From contig DLDA01000051.1 in the NCBI GenBank assembly GCA_002480925.1, positions 13,541 to 40,180 on the forward strand: a DNA stretch of 26,640 nt, read 5' to 3'. Numbering within the stretch: position 1 is the stretch's first letter; each line of letters starts with the position of its first letter. The translations under genes and the position numbers were made by a program. Positions 8,245 through 15,194 of the stretch are shown here, in pieces. Source of the DNA: Lachnospiraceae bacterium UBA7784 (lineage in GTDB: Bacteria; Bacillota; Clostridia; Lachnospirales; Lachnospiraceae). The notes below the pieces were generated by a model that had not been told where the DNA came from, did no database searches, and saw only the letters and a list, made by a program, of their open reading frames with translations.

Positions 8245-8272
8245 GTAATAAGACAAAGAGAGGTAGATAAAG

Positions 8273-9901
8273 GTGCAGAAGGAATATTTGGGAAAGGCTG
8301 TTTTCACAGGAATAGCCATAGGAAAGATAAGCATCTATCACAAGAAGGATTCAGTTGTAAAAAGGGAGAGGACGGATGACCCCGAGAAGGAGATAAAGCG
8401 TTATCACGAGGCCAGCGAGGAAGCCAAAAGGGAGCTTGCCGCTCTTTATGACAAGGCCTTAAAGGAGGTCGGACAGGCAAATGCAGCCGTATTTGAGGTG
8501 CACCAGATGATGCTTGACGATCTCGATTATCAGGAGTCAGTCGAGAATATCATCCGTACCCAGAATGTAAATGCAGAGTTTGCAGTGGCTACGACCGGGG
8601 ACAATTTCTCTGAGATGTTTGCCAATATGGACGATGATTATATGAGAGGAAGGGCAGCTGACGTAAAGGATATCTCGAACAGGGTCGTAGGTATCCTTTC
8701 AGGGACAGGCGGATCAGGCTTTACTGCAAAGGAGCCTTCTATCCTGCTGGCTGATGATCTGGCCCCGTCGGAGACAGTCCAGCTTGACAAGTCACTTGTC
8801 CTCTCATTTGTGACAAGGCATGGCTCTACGAATTCTCATACGGCCATTCTGGCACGTACTATGAATATACCTGCTCTAATAGGCGTGGATTTCACAGAGG
8901 ATGATATGGAGGGACATACCGGGATAGTTGACGGATATACAGGAAGGTTCATTGTAGACCCTGATCAGGATGTCCTTAAGGAATATCAGGATAAGAAAAA
9001 ACAGGAGGAGGAGAAGCAGAGGCTTCTTCTGGAGCTTAAAGGCAAGGAGAATATCACTAAGGACGGAGTGAAGATCAATGTCTTTGCCAATATCGGCTCG
9101 GTAAAGGATGTGGCTGATGTGCTGGCAAATGATGCCGGCGGTATAGGACTGTTCAGGAGTGAGTTCCTATATCTGGGCTGCGATGATTATCCGTCAGAGG
9201 AGGAACAGTTCAAGGCCTATAAGACAGTCGCAGAGAACATGGCTGGGAAAAAGGTGATAATCAGGACTCTTGATATAGGGGCAGACAAGCAGGTCGATTA
9301 TTTCCACCTGGATCACGAGGACAATCCTGCCATGGGCTTTCGTGCCATAAGGATCTGCCTGAAGAGACCGGAAATCTTCAAGACCCAGCTTCGTGCTCTT
9401 TACAGAGCAAGCTATTACGGTAATATCTCCATAATGTTCCCTATGATAATCTCGGTCGATGAGGTGAGGAGGATAAAGGAGATAATAGCCGAGGTAAAGA
9501 AGGAGCTTGACCAGCAGAATCTCCCTTATAAGGACTGCGAGCTGGGTGTCATGATCGAGACGCCTGCTGCTGTCTGGATGTCAGGAGAGCTTGCCAGGGA
9601 GGTCGACTTCTTCTCCATAGGTACAAATGATCTGACGCAGTATACCCTTGCCTGTGACAGGCAGAATCCTAACCTTGAGGACTTCTCGGATACGCATCAT
9701 CCGGCTGTAATAAGAGAGATAGAATACACTATAAAGAAGGGACACGAGGGAGGAGCCTGGGTAGGTATCTGCGGTGAGCTCGGAGCTGACACCTCACTTA
9801 CCGAGACATTCCTTCGGATGGGAGTTGATGAGCTTTCGGTATCTCCATCCAGAGTGCTTGCGGTAAGAGATGCGATCAGGAAGACGGATCTGTCCAGATG
9901 A
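8273..9901 (+). CDS. ptsI: Phosphoenolpyruvate-protein phosphotransferase, enzyme I
   Basis: The first PTS enzyme: it takes phosphate from PEP and passes it to HPr. It has 542 residues, slightly shorter than the usual 570. The N-terminal HPr-binding and phosphohistidine domains hold the active histidine H189 in NSHTAILAR. The C-terminal PEP-binding barrel shows GGIGLFRSEFLY, IRTLDIGADKQ, NPAMGFRAIR, MIETPAAV, FFSIGTNDLTQYTLACDR and the active cysteine C500 in GICGELGAD. The start codon is GTG at 8273, preceded by AGAGAGG about 10 bases away. The sequence around the active histidine is RHGSTNSHTAI rather than the common GGRTSHTAI, a small variation outside the catalytic residue. Confidence 0.95.
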   Translation: MQKEYLGKAVFTGIAIGKISIYHKKDSVVKRERTDDPEKEIKRYHEASEEAKRELAALYDKALKEVGQANAAVFEVHQMMLDDLDYQESVENIIRTQNVNAEFAVATTGDNFSEMFANMDDDYMRGRAADVKDISNRVVGILSGTGGSGFTAKEPSILLADDLAPSETVQLDKSLVLSFVTRHGSTNSHTAILARTMNIPALIGVDFTEDDMEGHTGIVDGYTGRFIVDPDQDVLKEYQDKKKQEEEKQRLLLELKGKENITKDGVKINVFANIGSVKDVADVLANDAGGIGLFRSEFLYLGCDDYPSEEEQFKAYKTVAENMAGKKVIIRTLDIGADKQVDYFHLDHEDNPAMGFRAIRICLKRPEIFKTQLRALYRASYYGNISIMFPMIISVDEVRRIKEIIAEVKKELDQQNLPYKDCELGVMIETPAAVWMSGELAREVDFFSIGTNDLTQYTLACDRQNPNLEDFSDTHHPAVIREIEYTIKKGHEGGAWVGICGELGADTSLTETFLRMGVDELSVSPSRVLAVRDAIRKTDLSR

Positions 9902-9907
9902 GCCCTC

Positions 9908-9936
9908 TTTACAAAATTACCCTTTTCCTGTATAGT
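9908..9936 (+). promoter_or_regulatory. Promoter of the iron-type alcohol dehydrogenase gene
   Basis: TTTACA (9908-9913), a 17-base spacer and TATAGT (9931-9936), each one base from consensus. The predicted start is near 9943. A palindrome, ATTGCG-7-CGCAAT (9941-9959), lies on the start site and could be an operator or a 5' mRNA hairpin. Confidence 0.7.
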
Positions 9937-9980
9937 AAAGATTGCGGCAAAAACGCAATTAAGTTAAGAGAAAGGTTTTT

Positions 9981-11177
9981 ATGGACGTTCCGTTAGAATG
10001 TATTGGTCGATTGTATCAGAAAGTGGCTGGGAGGCGAATAAGCCACATAAGTGAGAGGTTCCCGGAAAGGATCGAGGGCGTGGATTCATTGTTCTCGATC
10101 CCTGATGTGCTTGATCGGCACGAGGTTGACAGACCTCTTATAGTCACGGATCCGCTTGTTTCAAAAAGCTCCTTTTTCGAGAGCTTCATAAATGACAGGG
10201 AGACAGGATACGTCGTATATCACTGGGTCAAGAAGGATCCTACCATATCACAGGCAGAGGAGATAGCGGAGTTCTATCAGAAGAATGACTGCGACTCCTT
10301 TATCGCTATCGGCGGAGGAAGCGCCATGGATGCTGCAAAGGGAGCAGCAGCGGCACTGGCAAGACCGGGTAAGCGGCTTTCTGATATGAGAGGCATGAAC
10401 AGGGTCAGGCATGATACTCCGTTCTTTATAGCGGTGCCTACTACAGCCGGATCAGGCTCTGAGACTACAGGCATGACAGCTCTTGGTGAGAGCACGACAG
10501 GCTACAAGATCACGATCAATGATCCTCATCTCATGCCTGATGTGGCGGTTCTTGATCCTTCGCTTCTCATAAGTCTGCCTAAGGAGGAGACAGCCTATTC
10601 AGGAATGGATGCTCTTTCCCATGCGATCGAGAGCTATATGAATACGCCGTTTCATCTCGATAATACCGCAGAGGACTGTGAAGACGCAGTAGAGGGAATA
10701 ATGGACGCCCTTCCCAAGGCCTTCGAGGACGGAGAGGATCTGGCTGCAAGAGAGGAGATGCTTATAGCATCCTTTACTGCAGGAAGAGCTCTGTCGGCAA
10801 GCGGGATCGGAAATATCCATGCTATTTCCCATGCGGTAGGAGGAGCATTGTCTCTTCCGCACGGACTTGTTTGTGCGGTGGTAATGCCATATGTGCTTAG
10901 AGAGTACGGATCAGTAGCGGTACCATATCTCGCCAAGCTTGCTTCTATATGTGATATAGAAAAGGACGGCACCAGACAGGAACGGGCCATAGGTCTTATT
11001 GATACTATACTTGACATGAACGAGGAGATGGGGATTCCGAAGCATCTTGAAATTGATGAGGCGGATATACCAAGACTCGCGGCATTTGCTTACAGGGAGG
11101 TCAATCCCTGGTATCCGGTGCCGGTCAAGTTTGACAAAAAGAGATTTGCAAAGATTTTAAGGCTTGTAAGAGCCTGA
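9981..11177 (+). CDS. Iron-containing alcohol dehydrogenase family protein
   Basis: A type III (iron-activated) NAD(P)-dependent alcohol dehydrogenase of 398 residues. The nucleotide-binding motif GGGSAMDAAK spans 111-120. PTTAGSGSE follows at 153-161. The metal ligands are all present: D210 and H214 in GMDALSHAIES, H280 in GNIHAISH and H294 in LPHGL. The N-terminal 30 residues are not typical of the family, and the substrate cannot be read from the sequence. Butanol, propanediol or lactaldehyde reduction are all possible. The start at 9981 follows GAAAGG with a run of five T. It has its own promoter and no visible terminator before the corA leader. Iron dependence is interesting beside the Fur-like box that follows at 11212. 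Confidence 0.9.
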   Translation: MDVPLECIGRLYQKVAGRRISHISERFPERIEGVDSLFSIPDVLDRHEVDRPLIVTDPLVSKSSFFESFINDRETGYVVYHWVKKDPTISQAEEIAEFYQKNDCDSFIAIGGGSAMDAAKGAAAALARPGKRLSDMRGMNRVRHDTPFFIAVPTTAGSGSETTGMTALGESTTGYKITINDPHLMPDVAVLDPSLLISLPKEETAYSGMDALSHAIESYMNTPFHLDNTAEDCEDAVEGIMDALPKAFEDGEDLAAREEMLIASFTAGRALSASGIGNIHAISHAVGGALSLPHGLVCAVVMPYVLREYGSVAVPYLAKLASICDIEKDGTRQERAIGLIDTILDMNEEMGIPKHLEIDEADIPRLAAFAYREVNPWYPVPVKFDKKRFAKILRLVRA

Positions 11178-11211
11178 TACAATGAGAGCGAGGTGACACC
11201 TTCATGGAATC

Positions 11212-11226
11212 GGATAATCATTATCG
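11212..11226. promoter_or_regulatory. Fur-box-like operator upstream of corA
   Basis: The 15 bases GGATAATCATTATCG contain a perfect 6-1-6 palindrome, GATAAT-C-ATTATC. This matches the 7-1-7 Fur consensus TGATAATNATTATCA at 13 of 15 positions, missing only the outermost pair. It lies 45 bases before the corA start, where a repressor would block transcription. Fur relatives such as Zur, PerR and Mur use similar sites, so the metal is not decided by the sequence. No clear -35/-10 pair is seen around it. Confidence 0.5.
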
Positions 11227-11249
11227 AGCGATGTATACAGATTTGAAAA

Positions 11250-11268
11250 TGACATGGAGGAAATGTCA
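11250..11268 (+). promoter_or_regulatory. Hairpin with the corA ribosome binding site in its loop
   Basis: TGACAT (11250-11255) and ATGTCA (11263-11268) form a perfect 6-base-pair stem. The loop, GGAGGAA, is the ribosome binding site for the ATG at 11271. Presentation in a loop can aid or restrict translation depending on what binds. Confidence 0.5.
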
Positions 11269-11270
11269 CT

Positions 11271-12215
11271 ATGTTAGATATATACAGGACAGACGACGCT
11301 GTAATACATGAAAGCGATCGTTTTGAGCCCGGCTGCTGGATCAAGCTGACCGCGCCATCTGCCGACGAGTGCGAGGAGGTGGCCACAAAATTTAAAATGG
11401 ATATAGATGATGTCAGGGCGGCACTCGATGAGGAGGAAAGCTCCAGAATCAGTGTCGAGGATGACTATACCCTTATACTTATCGATATCCCTACAGCAGA
11501 AGAAAGAAACAGCCGCCATACATATACGACTATACCGCTTGGCATCCTTTTACGGGATGATCTGATAATGACCGTATGCAACGAGGAGACATCTGTCCTC
11601 CGGTCTTTTATTGACCACAGGGTAAGAGAGTTCTCGACAAAGAAGCAGATGAGGTTTACATATCAGATCCTCTACAATACCAGCATGGTCTATCAGTCGC
11701 TTCTGCGAACTATAGACAGACAGCGTACAGAGATAGAGGAGAGGATAAACGGCGATCGTACAGAGGATGGAGATCTGGTGGACCTGCATGAGCTCGAGTC
11801 CAACCTCGTTTACTTTGCGACATCACTGCGTGCCAACAATCTCGTTGTCGACAGGCTGACCAGATATACAAAGATCAGGCAGTATGACGAGGATGAGGAT
11901 ATACTTGAGGACGTGATAGTCGAGACCAAGCAGGCTATAGAGATGACATCCATCTACCGTGATATAATAAACGGTACCAGGGATCTGATAAGCACTCTGA
12001 TCAATAACCGTCTGAATAACGCGATGAAATATCTTGCGGCAATAACGATCGTTCTATCAGTTCCTACTATCATAGGAGGACTCTGGGGAATGAACGTTGA
12101 TGCCAGATGGATGCCCTTTTCGCATACGCCGTTCGGATTCGCTATACTCTGTCTGCTTACTCTTATCATAAGCATAATAACAGCAATAGTACTAAAAAAA
12201 AGAAAGATGCTTTAG
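11271..12215 (+). CDS. corA: CorA family divalent cation transporter
   Basis: A Mg2+ (or Co2+/Ni2+) channel of the 2-TM-GxN family, 314 residues. A large acidic cytoplasmic N-terminal domain ends in a long helix (about 200-250). Two C-terminal membrane segments follow, at roughly 254-273 and 288-308, with the signature GMN at 273-275 in GGLWGMNVDA at the end of the first. A positively charged tail (KKRKML) closes the protein, as in other CorA channels. The Fur-box-like site upstream raises the chance that it is tied to iron or another transition metal rather than only magnesium. That is inference. The glycosyltransferase gene starts 12 bases after the stop. Confidence 0.92.
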   Translation: MLDIYRTDDAVIHESDRFEPGCWIKLTAPSADECEEVATKFKMDIDDVRAALDEEESSRISVEDDYTLILIDIPTAEERNSRHTYTTIPLGILLRDDLIMTVCNEETSVLRSFIDHRVREFSTKKQMRFTYQILYNTSMVYQSLLRTIDRQRTEIEERINGDRTEDGDLVDLHELESNLVYFATSLRANNLVVDRLTRYTKIRQYDEDEDILEDVIVETKQAIEMTSIYRDIINGTRDLISTLINNRLNNAMKYLAAITIVLSVPTIIGGLWGMNVDARWMPFSHTPFGFAILCLLTLIISIITAIVLKKRKML

Positions 12216-12227
12216 GAAAGGAGAGAA

Positions 12228-13244
12228 ATGAAGATCTTAAGCTTCTGTGTACCATGCTATAATTCGTACACATTCATGAGAAAATGTATTGACTCGCTTC
12301 TGCCAGGAGGAGAGGATGTAGAGATCCTTATCGTTGATGATGGCTCTACGGACAGGACAGGAGAGCTTGCTGACTCCTATCAGAAAGCCTATCCTGGCAT
12401 AGTAAGAGCGATTCATCAGGAAAACGGAGGCCATGGTGCAGCCGTGAATACAGGTATCCGCGAGGCAAAGGGACTTTATTTCAAGGTAGTGGATTCTGAT
12501 GACTGGGTGGACAGGGATGCCTATCTTCAGATCCTTGATACATTAAGACGTTTCTCTGAGATGGAGAAGCCGGTCGATATGCACCTGTCCAATTTCGTTT
12601 ATGAGAAGCTGTCTACAGGTCACCAGAGAAGGATGCTGCTTTCACCTCTTTTCCCGGAGAATCAGATAATAGGCTGGGACGGGATGAAGAGAAATATCAA
12701 GGGCTTTTCTATCCTGATGCATTCTGTGATCTACCGTACAGGCCTGCTGCATGACTGCGGTCTCAAGCTTCCTCAGCATACCTTCTATGTAGACAACCTT
12801 TATGTCTATATACCGCTTATCCATGTAAAGACCCTTTACTATGAGAATGTAAGCTTCTACAGATACTACATAGGCCGCGAGGGTCAGTCAGTTGCTGAGC
12901 AGACAATGATAAAGAGGATAGACCAGCAGCTTCGGGTCAATTATGCTATGATAGACGCAGTAGACCCGTGGCAGGTAGAGGAGCCTCATCTGAGGAAGTA
13001 TCTTCTGTCATATTTGGAATCAGTGACAGTGGTCTCCACATCGATTGGATATCTGTCAAAGGATCCGGTGAACTATAAGAAGATAGATGACCTCTGGAAA
13101 TATATCTACGATCACGATAAGAGGACCTATCATCAGCTCAGATACGGAGTCCTAGGCTTTGCGATGAGGTTTAAGGGAGCGGCTGGCAAGAGGTTAGGGA
13201 TCTTTTTCTATCATCTGGCCCAGAGATTCATTGGATTCAACTAA
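12228..13244 (+). CDS. Family 2 glycosyltransferase
   Basis: A GT-A-fold glycosyltransferase of 338 residues that transfers a sugar from a nucleotide donor. The N-terminal domain begins ILSFCVPCYNSY. It has the nucleotide-binding DDGSTD (37-42), ENGGHGAAVNTGI (65-77) and the metal-binding DSDD (89-92, within VVDSDDW). The C-terminal third has no recognisable membrane span, so the enzyme is probably cytoplasmic or peripheral. Acceptor and sugar are unknown; cell-surface glycan or teichoic-acid-type work is common for the family. AAAGGAGAG lies 4 to 5 bases before the start. It is probably co-transcribed with corA. The next gene has its own promoter starting 6 bases after this stop. Confidence 0.88.
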   Translation: MKILSFCVPCYNSYTFMRKCIDSLLPGGEDVEILIVDDGSTDRTGELADSYQKAYPGIVRAIHQENGGHGAAVNTGIREAKGLYFKVVDSDDWVDRDAYLQILDTLRRFSEMEKPVDMHLSNFVYEKLSTGHQRRMLLSPLFPENQIIGWDGMKRNIKGFSILMHSVIYRTGLLHDCGLKLPQHTFYVDNLYVYIPLIHVKTLYYENVSFYRYYIGREGQSVAEQTMIKRIDQQLRVNYAMIDAVDPWQVEEPHLRKYLLSYLESVTVVSTSIGYLSKDPVNYKKIDDLWKYIYDHDKRTYHQLRYGVLGFAMRFKGAAGKRLGIFFYHLAQRFIGFN

Positions 13245-13249
13245 GGGGA

Positions 13250-13278
13250 TTGACAAAGTTTTAACAGACTTGTATTAT
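13250..13278 (+). promoter_or_regulatory. Strong promoter of the crotonase gene
   Basis: A perfect TTGACA (13250-13255), a 17-base spacer and TATTAT (13273-13278, one base from consensus). The predicted start near 13285 coincides with the first base of the structured leader that follows. Confidence 0.85.
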
Positions 13279-13284
13279 GAACGG

Positions 13285-13405
13285 AGGAGGACGGGGCAGA
13301 TCCTGTCCCATTCCAAAGCCTTGACGAAGACAAGAGGGACGGTTCCTATGTCTTCGAAAAAATAAGTTAAAAGGACAGGAGACCGTCCTCCTGCCTTTCG
13401 GAGGA
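13285..13405 (+). promoter_or_regulatory. Structured leader, or REP-like palindromic element, before the crotonase gene
   Basis: The leader carries nested perfect pairings: 13285-13294 with 13383-13392 (10 bp), 13301-13308 with 13373-13380 (8 bp) and a central hairpin 13325-13332 with 13349-13356 (8 bp). Two competing folds exist. A local hairpin pairs 13289-13295 with 13302-13308. A second hairpin, 13386-13391 with 13400-13405, would mask the ribosome binding site GGAGGA. The second uses the same CCTCC as the outer stem, so the two states exclude each other. This suits a translational switch. However, arms that are palindromes within a larger palindrome, with a GGGACGGTTCC core, also look like a mobile REP-type repeat. 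Confidence 0.5.
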
Positions 13406-13409
13406 AAAA

Positions 13410-14237
13410 ATGGCTGATTACAAGAATCTGAAAATTGAACAGGATGGCGCAACAGCAGTGCTTTCCATCTGCAGACCAAAGGCTCTCAACGCTCTGAATT
13501 CAGAGACTATCGATGAGCTTAACGACGCCCTGACTGAGATCGAGGCAAATGACGAGATCAAGGTCCTTATCCTTACAGGCGGTCCTTGCTTCAACAAGAA
13601 GCTCGGTGGAGACGATCCTTACCGTTCATTTGTAGCAGGTGCAGACATCTCCGAGATGTATGGATTTGATGCTCCGGCAGCAAGGAAGTTCGGAATGAAG
13701 GCAAGTGTTCCTTTCTTCAAGCTTATGAACATGAGACAGGTTACTATCGCTGCTGTAAACGGATTCGCTCTTGGCGGCGGCTGTGAGATCTCAATGGCCT
13801 GTGATATCAGGATCGCTTCAGAGAACGCTATTTTCGGACAGCCTGAGTGCGGACTCGGTATCATCCCGGGATTCGGTGGCACACAGAGACTTGCAAGGCT
13901 TGTTGGAATGGGAAGAGCCAAGGAGATGATCTTCACCTGCGAGAATATCAAGGCAGATGAGGCATACAGGATCGGCCTTGTAAATAAGGTAGTTCCTAAG
14001 GAAGAGCTTATGCCGGCTGCAAAGGCAATGGCAGAGAAGATCGAGGCAAATGCTTCATATGCTGTATCAGTAGCAAAGGCTGCTATAAACAACGGCTATG
14101 ATATGGATATCAAGAATGCAGTTGAGCTCGAGGCAAATCTCTTCGGCGTAGTAAATGATACTCACGATAAGAAGGAGGGCATGGGAGCCTTCTTAAAGAT
14201 CGACGGAAAGACAGACAAGAACTTTACAGATTTCTGA
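13410..14237 (+). CDS. crt: Enoyl-CoA hydratase/isomerase (crotonase), likely 3-hydroxybutyryl-CoA dehydratase
   Basis: A crotonase-fold enzyme of 275 residues that would interconvert 3-hydroxyacyl-CoA and enoyl-CoA. Both hydratase glutamates are present: E126 in GGGCEISMACD and E146 in FGQPECGLG, and oxyanion-hole backbone segments FVAGADI and FALGGG flank the pocket. IPGFGGTQRL follows. Together these favour a true short-chain hydratase of the butyrate type. An extra segment around residues 59-72 (PCFNKKLGGDDPYR) precedes FVAGADI, where most relatives have a shorter loop, and accounts for the above-average length. Unlike the usual clostridial bcd-etf-crt cluster, the gene stands alone with its own promoter, structured leader and terminator. 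AGGA before the ATG at 13410 is strong (GGAGGA, 4 to 5 bases away). Confidence 0.88.
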   Translation: MADYKNLKIEQDGATAVLSICRPKALNALNSETIDELNDALTEIEANDEIKVLILTGGPCFNKKLGGDDPYRSFVAGADISEMYGFDAPAARKFGMKASVPFFKLMNMRQVTIAAVNGFALGGGCEISMACDIRIASENAIFGQPECGLGIIPGFGGTQRLARLVGMGRAKEMIFTCENIKADEAYRIGLVNKVVPKEELMPAAKAMAEKIEANASYAVSVAKAAINNGYDMDIKNAVELEANLFGVVNDTHDKKEGMGAFLKIDGKTDKNFTDF

Positions 14238-14266
14238 TATAAATGGTGATATAGCCCTTATGTATC

Positions 14267-14296
14267 CCCGGCGCCATTGACGCCGGGTGATTTTTT
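14267..14296 (+). terminator. Rho-independent terminator after the crotonase gene
   Basis: A perfect 7-base-pair stem, CCCGGCG (14267-14273) with CGCCGGG (14281-14287), is followed by TGATTTTTT. The T run ends immediately before the AGGAGG of the cyclophilin gene, which is unusually tight. Confidence 0.85.
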
Positions 14297-14306
14297 AGGA
14301 GGAAAA

Positions 14307-14828
14307 ATGGCAAAGAATCCAGTAGTTACAATAAAGATGAGCGACGGAGCCGTAATGAAGGCTGAGCTCTACCCAGAGATAGCTCCGAACACAGTAAATA
14401 ATTTTATAAGCCTTATAAATCACGGCTTCTATGACGGAGTGGGCTTTCACAGGGTAATAGAGGGCTTCATGATACAGGGAGGCGATCCTGACGGAAACGG
14501 TACAGGGGGCCCTGGATATTCTATTAAGGGAGAGTTTGCCTCAAATGGCTTTAAAAATGATCTGAAGCACACAGCAGGTGTCCTTTCCATGGCAAGGACA
14601 ATGGATCCGGATTCCGCCGGAAGCCAGTTCTTTATCATGCATAAGGATGCTCCGCATCTCGATGGAGAATATGCAGCCTTCGGTAAGATAATCGAGGGCA
14701 TGGATGTGGTAAATAAGATAGCAGAAACAGAGACCGACTGGTCAGACCGTCCATTGGAGCCCCAGGTCATGGAGGAGGTCACAGTAGAGACATTTGGCCA
14801 GACCTATCCTGAGCCTGAAGAGGTATGA
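14307..14828 (+). CDS. Cyclophilin-type peptidyl-prolyl cis-trans isomerase
   Basis: A cytoplasmic cyclophilin-type prolyl isomerase of 173 residues that assists protein folding. The core has FYDGVGFHRVI (41-51), FMIQGGDP (54-61), GSQFFI and HLDGEYAAFGKI. The catalytic arginine lies in FHRV. There is no signal peptide. I chose the ATG at 14307 because AGGAGG lies 5 bases upstream; a start 30 bases earlier would place codons inside the terminator stem. The gene is only 10 bases downstream of that terminator's T run, so its mRNA must come by read-through or from a promoter inside or before the crotonase gene. Its stop overlaps the next start in an ATGA. Confidence 0.93.
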   Translation: MAKNPVVTIKMSDGAVMKAELYPEIAPNTVNNFISLINHGFYDGVGFHRVIEGFMIQGGDPDGNGTGGPGYSIKGEFASNGFKNDLKHTAGVLSMARTMDPDSAGSQFFIMHKDAPHLDGEYAAFGKIIEGMDVVNKIAETETDWSDRPLEPQVMEEVTVETFGQTYPEPEEV

Positions 14829-15193
14829 GGGCAGCTTTTCTATGCATATTTCATGAGGTGACCGGACTTTACTGTCCTGGCTGCGGAGGGACAAGAGCAC
14901 TACGCTTCCTTCTGCACGGCCATCCCCTGCTTTCGCTATGGTATCATCCTCTAGTGCTCTATGGCGTTTTTCTTATCATCTATTACTGCATAAGGGCAGC
15001 TACAGCACTTATTGCAAAAGAAAACAGCTCGTCCGGGTCCGGAGGAGCTGTAGTAAGAGCAATAGCTTTGCTTGACAGAAAGCAAAAGCTTCATAGGGAT
15101 GCTCCCCTCTGGGGAGCGCTTGTCCTGCTTGTTATAAACTGCATATTAAAGAATGCTATCCTGCTGATCGCCGGAGTGGATCCACTGCCATAG
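14825..15193 (+). CDS. DUF2752 family membrane protein
   Basis: A small (122-residue) membrane protein. The N-terminal signature FHEVTGLYCPGCGGTRAL, with the CPGCG knuckle and following TR, marks DUF2752, a family of unknown function. Hydrophobic segments are visible near 33-60 and 95-117. The start overlaps the cyclophilin stop by four bases (ATGA), suggesting translational coupling; no ribosome binding site is needed beyond GAGG within the cyclophilin end. The stop lies one base away from the converging tex stop. The role is not known. The CxxCG motif could bind metal or form a disulfide, which is inference. Confidence 0.85.
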   Translation: MRAAFLCIFHEVTGLYCPGCGGTRALRFLLHGHPLLSLWYHPLVLYGVFLIIYYCIRAATALIAKENSSSGSGGAVVRAIALLDRKQKLHRDAPLWGALVLLVINCILKNAILLIAGVDPLP

Positions 15194-15194
15194 A

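Noticed and set aside
11182..11205. GTGACACC as a -35 box for corA
   Set aside because: No -10 box at an acceptable distance; the spacing to GATAAT is only 14 bases.
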